A stretch of DNA of 64,000 bases from UBA1479 sp040221095 (GCA_040221095.1 JAVJVP010000008.1:496001-560000); one strand, 5' to 3'; shown: positions 43,133 to 51,871, counted from the first letter of the stretch. A program made the numbers and translations. The notes: generated by a model from the letters alone, not told the origin.

Positions 43133-44176
43133 ATGACCAACAGAAGTTTTACACGTAAGGCCGTATCCACGGCCGTCTGCGGCGCCGTTGCATTGGCCTT
43201 TACGGCCGGCAGTGCTGCTCCGGCCTGGGCCGAAACCAACGAAGTCCGCTTCGCGCAGCAGTTCGGCCTGCTCTATCTGCCCCAGCACGTGGTCGTCGAC
43301 CAGAAGCTGGTCGAAACCTGCGCCACGGCCGCCGGCCTGGGCGACATCAAGGTCACCATGCACCGCTTCTCCGGTGGTGCTGCCGTGAACCAGGCGCTGT
43401 TGTCCGACAACGTCGACTTCGCCGCCGGCGGCGTCGGCCCGCTGCTCAAGCTGTGGGACAAGACCAAGGGCCGCATCAACGTCAAGGCCATCGCCACCTT
43501 GTCGGCCATGCCGTTGAAGCTGAACACCAACGACCCCAAGGTCAAAAAGCTGGAAGACTATGTCGGCCTGACCGATCACAAGATCGCCACGCCTTCGGTG
43601 AAGGTGTCGATCCAGGCGGTGGTTCTGCAGATGGCCGCGGCCAAGAAGTGGGGTCAGGACCAGGCGTTCAAGCTCGACGACATCACCGTCTCCATGAAGC
43701 ACCCGTCCGCCGCGGCGGCGCTGCTGGCCGGCGGGCAGGCGGTGAAAAGCCATTTCGCCACCCTGCCGACCTCCTATCAGGAAGTGAAGAGCGGCAAGGT
43801 CCACACGGTCATGACCTCCTATGACGTGCTGGGCGGAGAGCACTCCACCGTCGCCCTTTACAACACCGAGAAGTGGAAGAACGACAACCCCAAGCTGTTC
43901 AAATGCGTCGGCGACTCCTTCCGCACGGCCGCCAAGTGGATCAACGAGGACACGGACCGCGCAGCCGCGCTGTTCCACAAGTTCACCAAGTCCAAACTGC
44001 CGCTTGAAGACGTCAAGGCGATGATCAAGGACAAGATGGAAATGCACTATTCCATCATGCCGAGCCGCACCATGGAGTTCGCCAAGTTCATGCACTCCAT
44101 CGGATCGATCAAGAACATGCCGTCTTCCTGGAAAGACTATTACTGGGAAAACAACCACGATCTGAGTGGTAGCTAA
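43133..44176 (+). CDS. NitT/TauT-type ABC transporter substrate-binding protein
   Basis: 347 residues from the ATG after GGGAGGA. It has a signal peptide (KAVSTAVCGAVALAFTAGSA, cleaved near AWAETNEV). The mature domain follows the NMT1/SsuA-like pattern, with VRFAQQFGLLYLPQHVVVDQ and GGAAVNQALLSDNVDFAAGG. Proteins of this family bind sulfonates, nitrate, pyrimidine precursors and other small organics. The TauD dioxygenase at the end of the operon suggests a sulfonate or carboxylate, but nothing in the sequence fixes the ligand. It is the first gene of a six-gene plus-strand run. Confidence 0.88.
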   Translation: MTNRSFTRKAVSTAVCGAVALAFTAGSAAPAWAETNEVRFAQQFGLLYLPQHVVVDQKLVETCATAAGLGDIKVTMHRFSGGAAVNQALLSDNVDFAAGGVGPLLKLWDKTKGRINVKAIATLSAMPLKLNTNDPKVKKLEDYVGLTDHKIATPSVKVSIQAVVLQMAAAKKWGQDQAFKLDDITVSMKHPSAAAALLAGGQAVKSHFATLPTSYQEVKSGKVHTVMTSYDVLGGEHSTVALYNTEKWKNDNPKLFKCVGDSFRTAAKWINEDTDRAAALFHKFTKSKLPLEDVKAMIKDKMEMHYSIMPSRTMEFAKFMHSIGSIKNMPSSWKDYYWENNHDLSGS

Positions 44177-44178
44177 CC

Positions 44179-45030
44179 ATGGATCAAGGCGCCCACACCG
44201 CGGCGGGGAACTCCCCCGCCGCGGCCGCCGTTGACCCCCTTTTGGATGTCGACGGCGTCACGCTTCAGTACAAGACCAAGGAGCACCTGATCACGGCCAC
44301 CTACCGGGTCGGGTTCAAGGTTTATCCCGCGGATCGCTTCGTCCTGCTCGGCCCCTCCGGCTGCGGCAAATCGACCCTGCTGAAAGGGGTCGCCGGCTAT
44401 CTCAAGCCGGTCGAAGGCAACATGCGGCTGAAAGGGGTCGACATCAAGGAACCGGGCCCAGACCGGGTCATGGTGTTCCAGGAGTTCGATCAGCTTCTGC
44501 CCTGGAAGACGGTCAAGGAAAACATCACCTTCGCGCTGATGAATGGCGGCAAGTGCAAGACCCAATCGGATGCCGATGAAGTCGCCATGGAATACATCAA
44601 GAAGGTGAAGCTCGACCGGTTCGAGGACACCTATCCGCACATGTTGTCCGGCGGCATGAAGCAGCGCGTGGCCATCGCCCGCGGCATGGCCATGGAACCG
44701 GACATCCTCTTGATGGATGAACCCTTCGCGGCGCTTGACGCACTGACGCGTCTGCAGATGCAGGAAGAACTGCTTCAGCTGTGGGAAGATACCCACTTCA
44801 CGGTGCTGTTCGTCACCCATTCCATCGAGGAAGCCTTGATCGTCGGCTCCCGTATTCTGGTGCTGTCGCCGCATCCGGGCCAGGTGAAGGCGGAACTGAA
44901 CGCCCATCACCTGACCCATGCCAGCACCGGTGATCCGGAATTCGGGGAACTGAAGACCAAGATCCACAACATGCTGTTCGCCGACCGCATCCTGGAAGAC
45001 GAACTGGCGGCGGCCGAGGCCGAGCGCTGA
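44179..45030 (+). CDS. NitT/TauT-type ABC transporter ATP-binding protein
   Basis: 283 residues. Walker A is LLGPSGCGKSTLLKGVAGYL, the Q-loop VMVFQEFDQLLPW, the signature MLSGGMKQRVAIARGMA, Walker B ILLMDEPFAALDAL and the switch is FVTHSIEEAL. This SsuB/TauB-like pattern with LPWKTV is typical of the family. It begins two bases after the binding-protein stop, and its own stop overlaps the first permease start, so the operon is tightly coupled. The N-terminal ~25 residues are a short Ala/Pro-rich extension. Confidence 0.92.
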   Translation: MDQGAHTAAGNSPAAAAVDPLLDVDGVTLQYKTKEHLITATYRVGFKVYPADRFVLLGPSGCGKSTLLKGVAGYLKPVEGNMRLKGVDIKEPGPDRVMVFQEFDQLLPWKTVKENITFALMNGGKCKTQSDADEVAMEYIKKVKLDRFEDTYPHMLSGGMKQRVAIARGMAMEPDILLMDEPFAALDALTRLQMQEELLQLWEDTHFTVLFVTHSIEEALIVGSRILVLSPHPGQVKAELNAHHLTHASTGDPEFGELKTKIHNMLFADRILEDELAAAEAER

Positions 45031-45929
45031 TGAGCACACTTCCGCAAACGGTCGTCCGGCCCGAATTCGACGCCGGCGACCTTTCCGAAGCTTCTCACGG
45101 CGACGTCGCGCGCAAGCTGTCGCTGTGGGAAAAGCTCGTCGACATGGATGGCGTGCGCAAGCTGACCATCCTGGTCGCCCTCATGCTGGCCTGGGAAATC
45201 TACACGCAGCTTTCCGGCGTTTCCGAATACATCCTGCCCAAGTTCTCGGACACGACCGTCGCCCTCTATGACGCCCTGGTCAACGATCAGCTGCTGATCA
45301 TGATCAAGAACTCGATGACGGTGCTGTTGACCGGCTACGTCATCGGTCTGATCATCGCCACGCTTCTGACCACGGCGGCGATCATGACCCGGTTCGGCAG
45401 CGACGTTTTGTCGACGCTGACGGCCATGCTCAACCCGCTGCCCGCCATCGCGCTGCTGCCGCTGGCTCTGTTGTGGTTCGGGCTGGGATCAAATTCGGTG
45501 GTGTTCACACTGCTGCATTCGGTCATCTGGCCGGTCGCGCTGAACGCCCATACGGGCTTCATGGGCGTTTCGGAAACCCAGCGCATGGTCGGCCGCAATT
45601 ACGGCCTGAAGGGCGTGTCCTACGTCGTCAAGCTGCTGATCCCGGCGGCCTTCCCGTCCATCCTGATGGGTCTCAAGGTCGGTTGGGCCTATGCCTGGCG
45701 CACCCTGATCGCGGCCGAACTGGTGTTCGGCGGCGCCATCGCCGATACATCCGGCACGCAGTCGGGCGGGCTCGGCTGGTTCGTCTTCGCGAACCAGATG
45801 GATATGCAGATTCCCTACGTCTTCGCGGGTCTGTTCACGGTCATTCTGGTCGGTGTGCTGGTCGAGAGCCTGATTTTCTCGACAATCGAAACACGGACCG
45901 TCCGTCGGTGGGGGATGCAGTCATCATGA
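45030..45929 (+). CDS. NitT/TauT-type ABC transporter permease 1
   Basis: 299 residues with six predicted helices after a ~45-residue cytoplasmic N-tail (VVRPEFDAGDLSEASHGDV). The family stretches are NPLPAIALLPLALLWFGLG and KVGWAYAWRTLIAAELVFGG. It lies between the ATPase and a second, paralogous permease whose start it overlaps by ATGA. Most transporters of this class need only one permease type, so a heterodimer is inferred. Confidence 0.9.
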   Translation: MSTLPQTVVRPEFDAGDLSEASHGDVARKLSLWEKLVDMDGVRKLTILVALMLAWEIYTQLSGVSEYILPKFSDTTVALYDALVNDQLLIMIKNSMTVLLTGYVIGLIIATLLTTAAIMTRFGSDVLSTLTAMLNPLPAIALLPLALLWFGLGSNSVVFTLLHSVIWPVALNAHTGFMGVSETQRMVGRNYGLKGVSYVVKLLIPAAFPSILMGLKVGWAYAWRTLIAAELVFGGAIADTSGTQSGGLGWFVFANQMDMQIPYVFAGLFTVILVGVLVESLIFSTIETRTVRRWGMQSS

Positions 45930-46813
45930 GCACTCAAAGAACCCTTCCCGAACCGGTTATCCGGCCCGAGTTCATCAACGAAGACATCGCCCTTGCCCAT
46001 ACGGGCGACGTCGCCGTTAAGCTGTCCTTTTTCGAGAAGATCTGGAACATCAACGGCGTCCGCAAGGCTTTCATTCTGTTCAGCCTGGTTGCCGTATGGC
46101 AGGCCTATACGGTCATCATGGATGTCGAGCCCCTGATGTTTCCGACGTTCCTCTCCGCCCTGGAGCGGCTTGTTACGGATCTCATCGACGGGGAACTTCT
46201 CGCGAAGGTCTGGTTCTCGGTCAAGGTTCTGCTGATCGGCTATGCCACCGGCATGGCCATCGCCGCAGTTCTGGTTCTCTGGGGCACGTCGAGCCGCCTG
46301 GGCGGTGACTTCATCGCCATGGCCACGGCCATGTTCAACCCCCTGCCGTCCATCGCCATGCTGCCCTTGGCCATGCTGTGGTTCGGTCTTGGCACCGGCA
46401 GTCTCGTCTTCGTGCTGGTCCATGCCGTGCTGTGGGCGGTCGCGCTCAATACCCACTCCGGGTTCAAGAACGTGTCGAGCACCCTGCGCATGATCGGTGA
46501 GAACTATGGCCTCACGGGCGTTCCCTTCGTGGTCAAGATCCTGGTTCCGGCGGCGCTGCCGTCGATCATGACCGGGATGAAGGTCGGCTGGGCCTTTGCC
46601 TGGCGCACCCTGATCGGGGCCGAACTGGTGTTCGGCGCCTCGTCGGGCGGCGGCGGGCTGGGCTGGTACATCTTCGAATCGTCTCAGAACATCGAGACCG
46701 AAGGCGTGTTCGCCGGCCTGTTCATGGTCATCCTCATCGGGATCACCGTGGAAAACCTGATCTTCCGCAACATCGAGCTGAAGACCGTCAGCCGCTGGGG
46801 CATGCAGCGCTAA
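45926..46813 (+). CDS. NitT/TauT-type ABC transporter permease 2
   Basis: 295 residues. It shares the layout of permease 1 throughout: an N-tail with VIRPEFINEDIALAHTGDV, then NPLPSIAMLPLAMLWFGLGT and KVGWAFAWRTLIGAELVFGA. The C-terminus ends RRWGMQ-like (SRWGMQR) in both. It is a tandem duplicate that has diverged clearly. The start overlaps permease 1 by four bases. Confidence 0.9.
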   Translation: MSTQRTLPEPVIRPEFINEDIALAHTGDVAVKLSFFEKIWNINGVRKAFILFSLVAVWQAYTVIMDVEPLMFPTFLSALERLVTDLIDGELLAKVWFSVKVLLIGYATGMAIAAVLVLWGTSSRLGGDFIAMATAMFNPLPSIAMLPLAMLWFGLGTGSLVFVLVHAVLWAVALNTHSGFKNVSSTLRMIGENYGLTGVPFVVKILVPAALPSIMTGMKVGWAFAWRTLIGAELVFGASSGGGGLGWYIFESSQNIETEGVFAGLFMVILIGITVENLIFRNIELKTVSRWGMQR

Positions 46814-46833
46814 CAAGCCTCGGAGACCATCCC

Positions 46834-47694
46834 GTGACCATCACCATCCAAATCCCCGTGAAGCCGCTCGACAATCCATTGGCGGCGGAAGTCGTGGGCC
46901 TCGACCTCAACATGGACCTGGACGACCAAACCATCGCCGACCTGCACAAGGCGTGGATGGCCTATCCGGTCCTCGTGGTCCGGGGCCAGGGGGAGCTGAC
47001 CATGGAGCGGCACCTGGAGTACTCCCGCCGCTTCGGGGACCTGCAGTGCCATACGGTGAAGGAAATCCTGCATCCCGAATTCCCCGAGATCCTGGTTCTG
47101 TCGAACCGGGGCCGGGGCGGGGCGCAGCCCATCAACAACGGCGGCGCCTATTGGCATTCGGACATCACCTACGAAGACGTCCCGCCCATGGGCTCGATCC
47201 TGCACGGCCTGATCACCCCGCCGGAGGGTGGCGACACCCTCTACGCCGACATGACGGCCGCCTATGACGCCCTCGACGACGCCACCAAGGCGAAGATCGA
47301 GGGCCTCAAGGCCGTTCATACCTATCGCACCCGCTACGAGGCGATGATGAACGCCGGCGTGCGCCCGATGAAGACCGAGGAAGAACTGTCCCAGTGGGTG
47401 GACGTCATCCATCCCATCGCCCGCACCCATCCGGAAACGGGCAGGAAGGCCATCTTCGTCAACGAGGGCTTCACCTCGCGTGTCGAAGGCATGGGCGACA
47501 ACGAAAGCCGCGACCTTCTGGAACAGCTGTTCGAACATTCGACCCAGGACCAGTTCGTCTATCGCCACAAATGGCAGCAGGGCGACGTGGTGATGTGGGA
47601 CAACCGCTGCACCATGCACCGGGCCACGGACTACGATCTCAGCCAGGAACGCTCCATGCACCGGACCACCGTCCGCGGCACGCGCCCGGTCTAA
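46834..47694 (+). CDS. TauD/TfdA-family Fe(II)/2-oxoglutarate dioxygenase
   Basis: 286 residues starting at GTG with CGGAG upstream. The iron ligands are His108 and Asp110 in YWHSDITYEDVPP and His262 in NRCTMHRATDYD; the 2-oxoglutarate-binding Arg is in HRTTVRG. TauD-family enzymes hydroxylate a carbon next to a sulfonate, aryloxy or carboxylate group. Position directly behind the ABC importer suggests it acts on the imported compound; for a sulfonate this would release sulfite and an aldehyde. Whether the substrate is a sulfonate is not shown by the sequence. Confidence 0.9.
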   Translation: MTITIQIPVKPLDNPLAAEVVGLDLNMDLDDQTIADLHKAWMAYPVLVVRGQGELTMERHLEYSRRFGDLQCHTVKEILHPEFPEILVLSNRGRGGAQPINNGGAYWHSDITYEDVPPMGSILHGLITPPEGGDTLYADMTAAYDALDDATKAKIEGLKAVHTYRTRYEAMMNAGVRPMKTEEELSQWVDVIHPIARTHPETGRKAIFVNEGFTSRVEGMGDNESRDLLEQLFEHSTQDQFVYRHKWQQGDVVMWDNRCTMHRATDYDLSQERSMHRTTVRGTRPV

Positions 47695-47732
47695 GAACAA
47701 CCGAGTCCGATAGCGCATATGTGAACATTCAA

Positions 47733-47767
47733 ACCCTCTCCTCGGCCCGAGGAGAGGGTATCTTTTT
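47733..47767 (+). terminator. strong intrinsic terminator
   Basis: A perfect 12-base-pair stem (ACCCTCTCCTCG and its complement) with a GCC loop, then ATCTTTTT. It lies 38 bases after the TauD stop and ahead of the HAD gene. The CTCTCC/GGAGAG core resembles the dispersed repeat at 51756-51847. Confidence 0.9.
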
Positions 47768-47805
47768 GCCCGGAACGCCCGCGCAGGAACACCAAGGAGA
47801 CCGCC

Positions 47806-48489
47806 ATGACCCAGCCCTACAAACTCGTCACCTTCGACGTCTTTTCCGCCCTGCTCGACATCCAGTCGAGCCTGACCGCCATCGTGCAGCAGACCCTGGG
47901 CATGCGGAAGGACAAGGCCGCCGCCTTCTCCCGCACCTGGCGCCAGGTACAGATGAGCCGTGCCGCGGCCAGCAACTCCCTCGGCAAGGGCCGCATGCCG
48001 TTCAAGGACTGCACGGCCATCGGCCTCGACTATGCGCTCGGCAAGTCCGGCAAGAAGGCGGACGCGGCGACAAAGCGGAAACTGGTCGCCGGCTGGGGCA
48101 CCCTGACGCCCTGGCCCGAGGCCCCGGTGGTGATGCAGGCGATCAAGAAAAAGGGTTACGCCACGGCGATCCTGTCCAACGGCGACCAGGACCAATTGGA
48201 CAACGTCGCGGGCGTGTTCGGCCCCGGCGCTTTCGACCATGTGCTGTCGTCGGAAACGGCCGGGTTCTACAAACCCCATCCCTCGGTCTACGAGCTGCCG
48301 ACCCGCGTGCTCGGCATCGGATCGAAGGACATCCTGCATGTCGCGGGCGGTGCCGGCGACGTGGTGGGCGCCATCGCCTACGGCATGACCTGCTACTGGT
48401 CCAACCGCACGGGCGACCTGCCCATGGATCCGGCCCTGGGGCCGAGCTTCCAGGGCAAGGACCTCAAGGGCGTGCTGAAGCTGCTCTAG
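47806..48489 (+). CDS. haloacid dehalogenase-like (HAD type II) hydrolase
   Basis: 227 residues. The nucleophile is Asp11 in VTFDVFSALLD, where the usual GTL after FDxx is altered to FSALLD. Motif II is ILSNGD, the conserved Lys is in GFYKPHPSVYEL and the acidic motif is HVAGGAGDVVGA. This matches the L-2-haloacid dehalogenase subgroup, but many relatives hydrolyse other substrates. It has AGGAG upstream and lies beyond a terminator, so it may be transcribed weakly with the ABC operon or from its own promoter. It converges on the BisC-like gene with six bases between stops. Confidence 0.85.
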   Translation: MTQPYKLVTFDVFSALLDIQSSLTAIVQQTLGMRKDKAAAFSRTWRQVQMSRAAASNSLGKGRMPFKDCTAIGLDYALGKSGKKADAATKRKLVAGWGTLTPWPEAPVVMQAIKKKGYATAILSNGDQDQLDNVAGVFGPGAFDHVLSSETAGFYKPHPSVYELPTRVLGIGSKDILHVAGGAGDVVGAIAYGMTCYWSNRTGDLPMDPALGPSFQGKDLKGVLKLL

Positions 48490-48495
48490 GGTGGT

Positions 48496-50796
48496 TTATT
48501 CGGCGGCGGGCAGGACCACCACCTCCGGGACCCGGAAGGGCTCCGGAGATTCCGCCTGACCGTTGAATTTCTCAACCTCGACCAGGGTGGTGTGGGAAAT
48601 CGGCCCCTGGCCGAGTTTCGACGTTCCCTTGTCGAGCGTCAGGACGTTGGGGTTGCCGTGGCGCTCCAGGCTCGACGATCCCGCCCAGTCGGCCGGATCG
48701 AACCAGGCCCCCGTCGGCAGCTGCGCCACGCCGTCCCGCACGTCGTCGCTGATCACGGCCACGGCCAGGGTCTCGCCCCGCCCGTTATAAAGCCGCACCA
48801 AATCGCCATCCTGAATGCCGCGGGCCTGGGCGTCACCGGGCGACAGGAACACGGGTTCGCGCCCGTCCTGCTTGGCGGCGCGGCTGGGCCCGACGAAATC
48901 GAGCTGGGAATGCAGCTTGTGCTTGGGCTGGTTGGAAATCAGGTGCAGCGGCCAGATCTTCGCCTCGGCCCCGCCCAACCATTCCGCCGGCTCCCGCCAC
49001 ACCGGATGGCCCGGGCAGTCGTCATAGCCGAACCCGGCAATGGTTTCTGAAAAGATTTCGAACCTGCCCGACGGCGTCGGCAGGGGGTTGGCGCCAGGGT
49101 CGGCGCGGAACGCCTCGTAGACCACATGCGGCTTTTCGGGGGCTTCCAACTCCAGGATTCCCTCCTCCCAGAACGCATCGAAATCGGGCATGCGGTTGGC
49201 CAGCGGCCCCGCACCCTCGCGGGCCTGATCGTAAAGATGGCGCAGCCAGGCGTCCTCGTCGCGGCCTTCGGTGAAGGCGGCTTCGATGTCCAGGCGCTGG
49301 GCCAGGCCCCGGAAGATGTCGAAATCGTTCTTGGATTGAAACTGCGGCGTGACGATCTGCTTCATGGCGACCAGGAAGCGGTCGCGGGACGAATGGCCGA
49401 TGTCGTTGCGTTCCAGGGTCGTCGTGGCGGGCAGCACGATATCGGCCAGCTTGGCCGTGGGCGTCCACCAGGGCTCGTTCACAATCACCGTGTCCGGCCG
49501 CCGCCAGCCGTCCAGCAAGCGGTTCAGGTCCTGATGATGGTGGAACGGGTTGCCGCCGCACCAGTAGATCAGTTTGGTGTCCGGATAGGTCCGCCGTTCG
49601 CCGTCGAAATCGTATTCGCCGCCCGGGTTGAGCAACAGGTCCGTGACCCGCGCCACGGGGATGAAGCTGCCCGTGGGGTTTGTACCGGCGGAATGGGTCA
49701 GCGACGGCATCCTGGGCACCGGATTGCCCTGGCCGTGCATGCTGCCGTAACCGAAGCCGAAACCGCCGCCGGGCAGGCCGATCTGGCCCAGCAGGCAGGC
49801 CAGGGCCATGGTCATCCAGAAGGTCTGCTCGCCATGGTCGCCACGCTGCAGGGAATAGCTGGTGGCGATCATGGTGCGGCCCGCCGCCATGCGGCGGGCG
49901 AGGGTGCGGATGGTGTCCGCCGGCACGTCGCAGATGTCCGCCGCCCAATCGGCGGTTTTCGCCTGGCCGTCCGCCCCGCCCATCACATAGGCCAGGAATT
50001 GCTCGCCCCCGACCGCATGGGCCGCCAGGAAATGCGGATTGTGAAGGTCTTCCGACACCAGGCTATGGGCCAGGCCCAGCATCAGCGCCACGTCCGTGTT
50101 GGGCCGGGGGGCGATCCATTCAGGGTTCAGGAAATCGGGCGCGTCGTTGCGCAGGGGCGTGATGCTGACGACATGGGTGCCGCGCGCGGCGAGCTTCTTC
50201 AGCCAGGGCACGGTGGTATGGGACGCGGTGCCGCCCGGCTCCACCTGGGTGTTGCGGATGGGGATGCCGCCGAAGGCGACCAGGGTGTCCGTGGCCTCGG
50301 CGATCGACGCCCAGGACGTGAGCCCGCGAAGCGGCGCCAGGTCGCCCACGATATGCGGCAGAATGGCCAGCCCGGCGGCCAGGGAATAGCTGTGCTTCTG
50401 CGCCGTGTAGCCGCCGAAGCAGTTGAGAAATCGCTGCATCTGGGTCTTGGCGTGATGGAAGCGCCCGGCGCTGGACCAGCCGTAGGACCCGGCGAAGATG
50501 GCTTCGTTGCCGTGGGTCCCCTTCACCCGCCGCAGTTCTTCGGCGACGATATCGAGCGTCTCGTCCCAGGGCACCTCGACGAAGCGGCCGCCGCCCCGCG
50601 CCCGGTCGCGATGCTTCAGCCAGCCTTCGCGGAAAGCCGGGGCCTTGACCCGGCAGTCGTGATGCACGCCCTCGGCCATGCCGTCCAGGATCGGCGACGG
50701 GTCCGGATCGCCGGCAAGGGCCCGGATATCGACGATGCGGTTGTCTTCGGCGCGGGCTTCGAACGCCCCCCAGTGGGAACCGTGGGTCTTGTACAT
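48496..50796 (-). CDS. molybdopterin oxidoreductase, BisC/TorA-like S- or N-oxide reductase
   Basis: 766 residues from the ATG of MYKTHGSHWG; a GTG eleven codons upstream lacks a Shine-Dalgarno. Three Mo-bis-MGD domains are seen, without the N-terminal [4Fe-4S] cysteine motif. The likely Mo ligand is a Ser in GSYGWSSAGRFHHAKTQ, which with LNCFGGYT and the C-terminal pterin-binding LISNQPKHKLHSQLD places it in the DMSO/TMAO/biotin-sulfoxide reductase family. No Tat signal is present, so it is probably cytoplasmic like BisC. Electron donor unknown. It lies 85 bases behind the ComA-like gene in the same direction. Confidence 0.9.
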   Translation of the reverse strand: MYKTHGSHWGAFEARAEDNRIVDIRALAGDPDPSPILDGMAEGVHHDCRVKAPAFREGWLKHRDRARGGGRFVEVPWDETLDIVAEELRRVKGTHGNEAIFAGSYGWSSAGRFHHAKTQMQRFLNCFGGYTAQKHSYSLAAGLAILPHIVGDLAPLRGLTSWASIAEATDTLVAFGGIPIRNTQVEPGGTASHTTVPWLKKLAARGTHVVSITPLRNDAPDFLNPEWIAPRPNTDVALMLGLAHSLVSEDLHNPHFLAAHAVGGEQFLAYVMGGADGQAKTADWAADICDVPADTIRTLARRMAAGRTMIATSYSLQRGDHGEQTFWMTMALACLLGQIGLPGGGFGFGYGSMHGQGNPVPRMPSLTHSAGTNPTGSFIPVARVTDLLLNPGGEYDFDGERRTYPDTKLIYWCGGNPFHHHQDLNRLLDGWRRPDTVIVNEPWWTPTAKLADIVLPATTTLERNDIGHSSRDRFLVAMKQIVTPQFQSKNDFDIFRGLAQRLDIEAAFTEGRDEDAWLRHLYDQAREGAGPLANRMPDFDAFWEEGILELEAPEKPHVVYEAFRADPGANPLPTPSGRFEIFSETIAGFGYDDCPGHPVWREPAEWLGGAEAKIWPLHLISNQPKHKLHSQLDFVGPSRAAKQDGREPVFLSPGDAQARGIQDGDLVRLYNGRGETLAVAVISDDVRDGVAQLPTGAWFDPADWAGSSSLERHGNPNVLTLDKGTSKLGQGPISHTTLVEVEKFNGQAESPEPFRVPEVVVLPAAE

Positions 50797-50881
50797 GGGA
50801 GATCGTCCGTGGTCTCGTGCAGGGGACACGACGATACCGCGCGGATACCCCGCCTGTAAATTGTATACAATTGAAAGGCGG

Positions 50882-51691
50882 TTACTCCGCCGCTTCGGCC
50901 CGCGTCTTGGGTCCGACCACGGACAGGCCGCAGCGCTGGGCCTCGGTCTCCATCACGTCGTCGGGCTGGACGTTGGCCAGGTTCACTTCCGGCCCGAATT
51001 CGCCCAACAGGAACTTCTTCAATTCGAACACGTCGTTGAGGGTCACGCCCTTGATCCAGGGGCCCGTCAGTTCCAGCAGCGTGCGTTCCAGGTCCAGGCC
51101 GTCCTTCAGGGCCGACATCATGGCCTCGTTGACCTTGCCGTCGGTGACCAGTTCGGCCCCCTCGACCAGGACGATCTCGCAGCCGGCGTCGAAACAGACC
51201 TGGGTCTGGTCGATCAGGTCCTGGGGCGTCTGGTTGACGACCTTCGATCCGACCTCGCCATGGACTTCAAGACCCTCGGCGATGGCCATCTTGATCATCT
51301 TGGCGCGCTCCGCGTCGTCCAGCGGCACGCAGTTGTCGGAAACTTCCAGCGCGTCGAAGCCCAGGCGCTTGGCCTCGGCGAAGAAGCCCTGCATGGCCGA
51401 CCAGCCCTGGGTCGCGAAGACATATTCGGAAAACTGCCCGCCCAGGAACGGCATCACGTCATAGGATTTGTAGAGGGCGAGTTTCTTGACCAGATAATCC
51501 TCGGGATAGAGCCGCGCCGTGCCGACCACGATCTTCGCCAGATCCACATAGGGGGCCAGCAGATCCATGTAATCGGCCACCCGGTTCATGGGCAGGCCCC
51601 AGTCCATCATCATGGTCAGGCCCGTCTTGCGCGGCTTTTGCGAGCGCGCCGTGGGCAGGGGCACCATGGCGAAGGGTACGTTGGCGGTCAT
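50882..51691 (-). CDS. ComA-like phosphosulfolactate synthase homologue
   Basis: 269 residues resembling the ComA/PSL-synthase barrel family: TGLTMMMDWGLP, YVDLAKIVVGTARLYPEDYLV and LGFDALEVSDNCVPL. Archaeal ComA joins sulfite and phosphoenolpyruvate to make phosphosulfolactate for coenzyme M synthesis, and homologues occur in bacteria and plants where the role is less certain. No ComB phosphatase or ComC dehydrogenase accompanies it. Between a sulfatase and an S/N-oxide reductase, a sulfite-using reaction is plausible but not shown. GGAGAC precedes the ATG. Confidence 0.8.
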   Translation of the reverse strand: MTANVPFAMVPLPTARSQKPRKTGLTMMMDWGLPMNRVADYMDLLAPYVDLAKIVVGTARLYPEDYLVKKLALYKSYDVMPFLGGQFSEYVFATQGWSAMQGFFAEAKRLGFDALEVSDNCVPLDDAERAKMIKMAIAEGLEVHGEVGSKVVNQTPQDLIDQTQVCFDAGCEIVLVEGAELVTDGKVNEAMMSALKDGLDLERTLLELTGPWIKGVTLNDVFELKKFLLGEFGPEVNLANVQPDDVMETEAQRCGLSVVGPKTRAEAAE

Positions 51692-51706
51692 TGGTCGTCT
51701 CCTGGG

Positions 51707-51756
51707 TTAGTCAAACATCGGCTGCACGCCGGCGGTTATCCCGTGGGGAAAAATGC
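51707..51756 (-). pseudogene. remnant of the 3' end of a sulfatase paralogue
   Basis: On the minus strand the last bases before a TAA stop (51707-51709) read HGITAGVQPMFD, and the downstream intact sulfatase ends PPGVQPMFD. Nineteen bases are identical at DNA level, but the final Phe-Asp codons are TTT GAC here and TTC GAT in the intact gene, and the stop is TAA rather than TGA. The two are therefore diverged copies. The remnant ends where the palindromic repeat (51756-51847) begins, so a second sulfatase gene was probably lost in a deletion. Confidence 0.5.
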
Positions 51757-51847
51757 CCCCTCACCCTGCCCTCTCCCCCTTGAGGGGGAGAGGGTTACGA
51801 AGGCTTGGCATGGCGAAGCCGGGCCTAGCCGAAGTTGGGTGAGGGGG
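51756..51847. repeat. palindromic intergenic repeat with cruciform potential
   Basis: A perfect 11-base outer inverted repeat (CCCCCTCACCC at 51756-51766 pairing with 51837-51847) encloses an inner 11-base hairpin (CCCTCTCCCCC, loop TTGA, 51769-51794) and a smaller GGCTT/AAGCC hairpin around 51802-51820. This three-armed form is typical of short dispersed non-autonomous palindromic elements in proteobacterial intergenic regions. No internal ORF or transposase. Confidence 0.7.
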
Positions 51848-51871
51848 GACCATTCCATGCGTCACACTGGG

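Noticed and set aside
47733..47767. possible CRISPR-like or regulatory repeat at the CTCTCC palindrome
   Set aside because: A single perfect hairpin followed by a T-tract is better explained as an intrinsic terminator; there are no spaced direct repeats.
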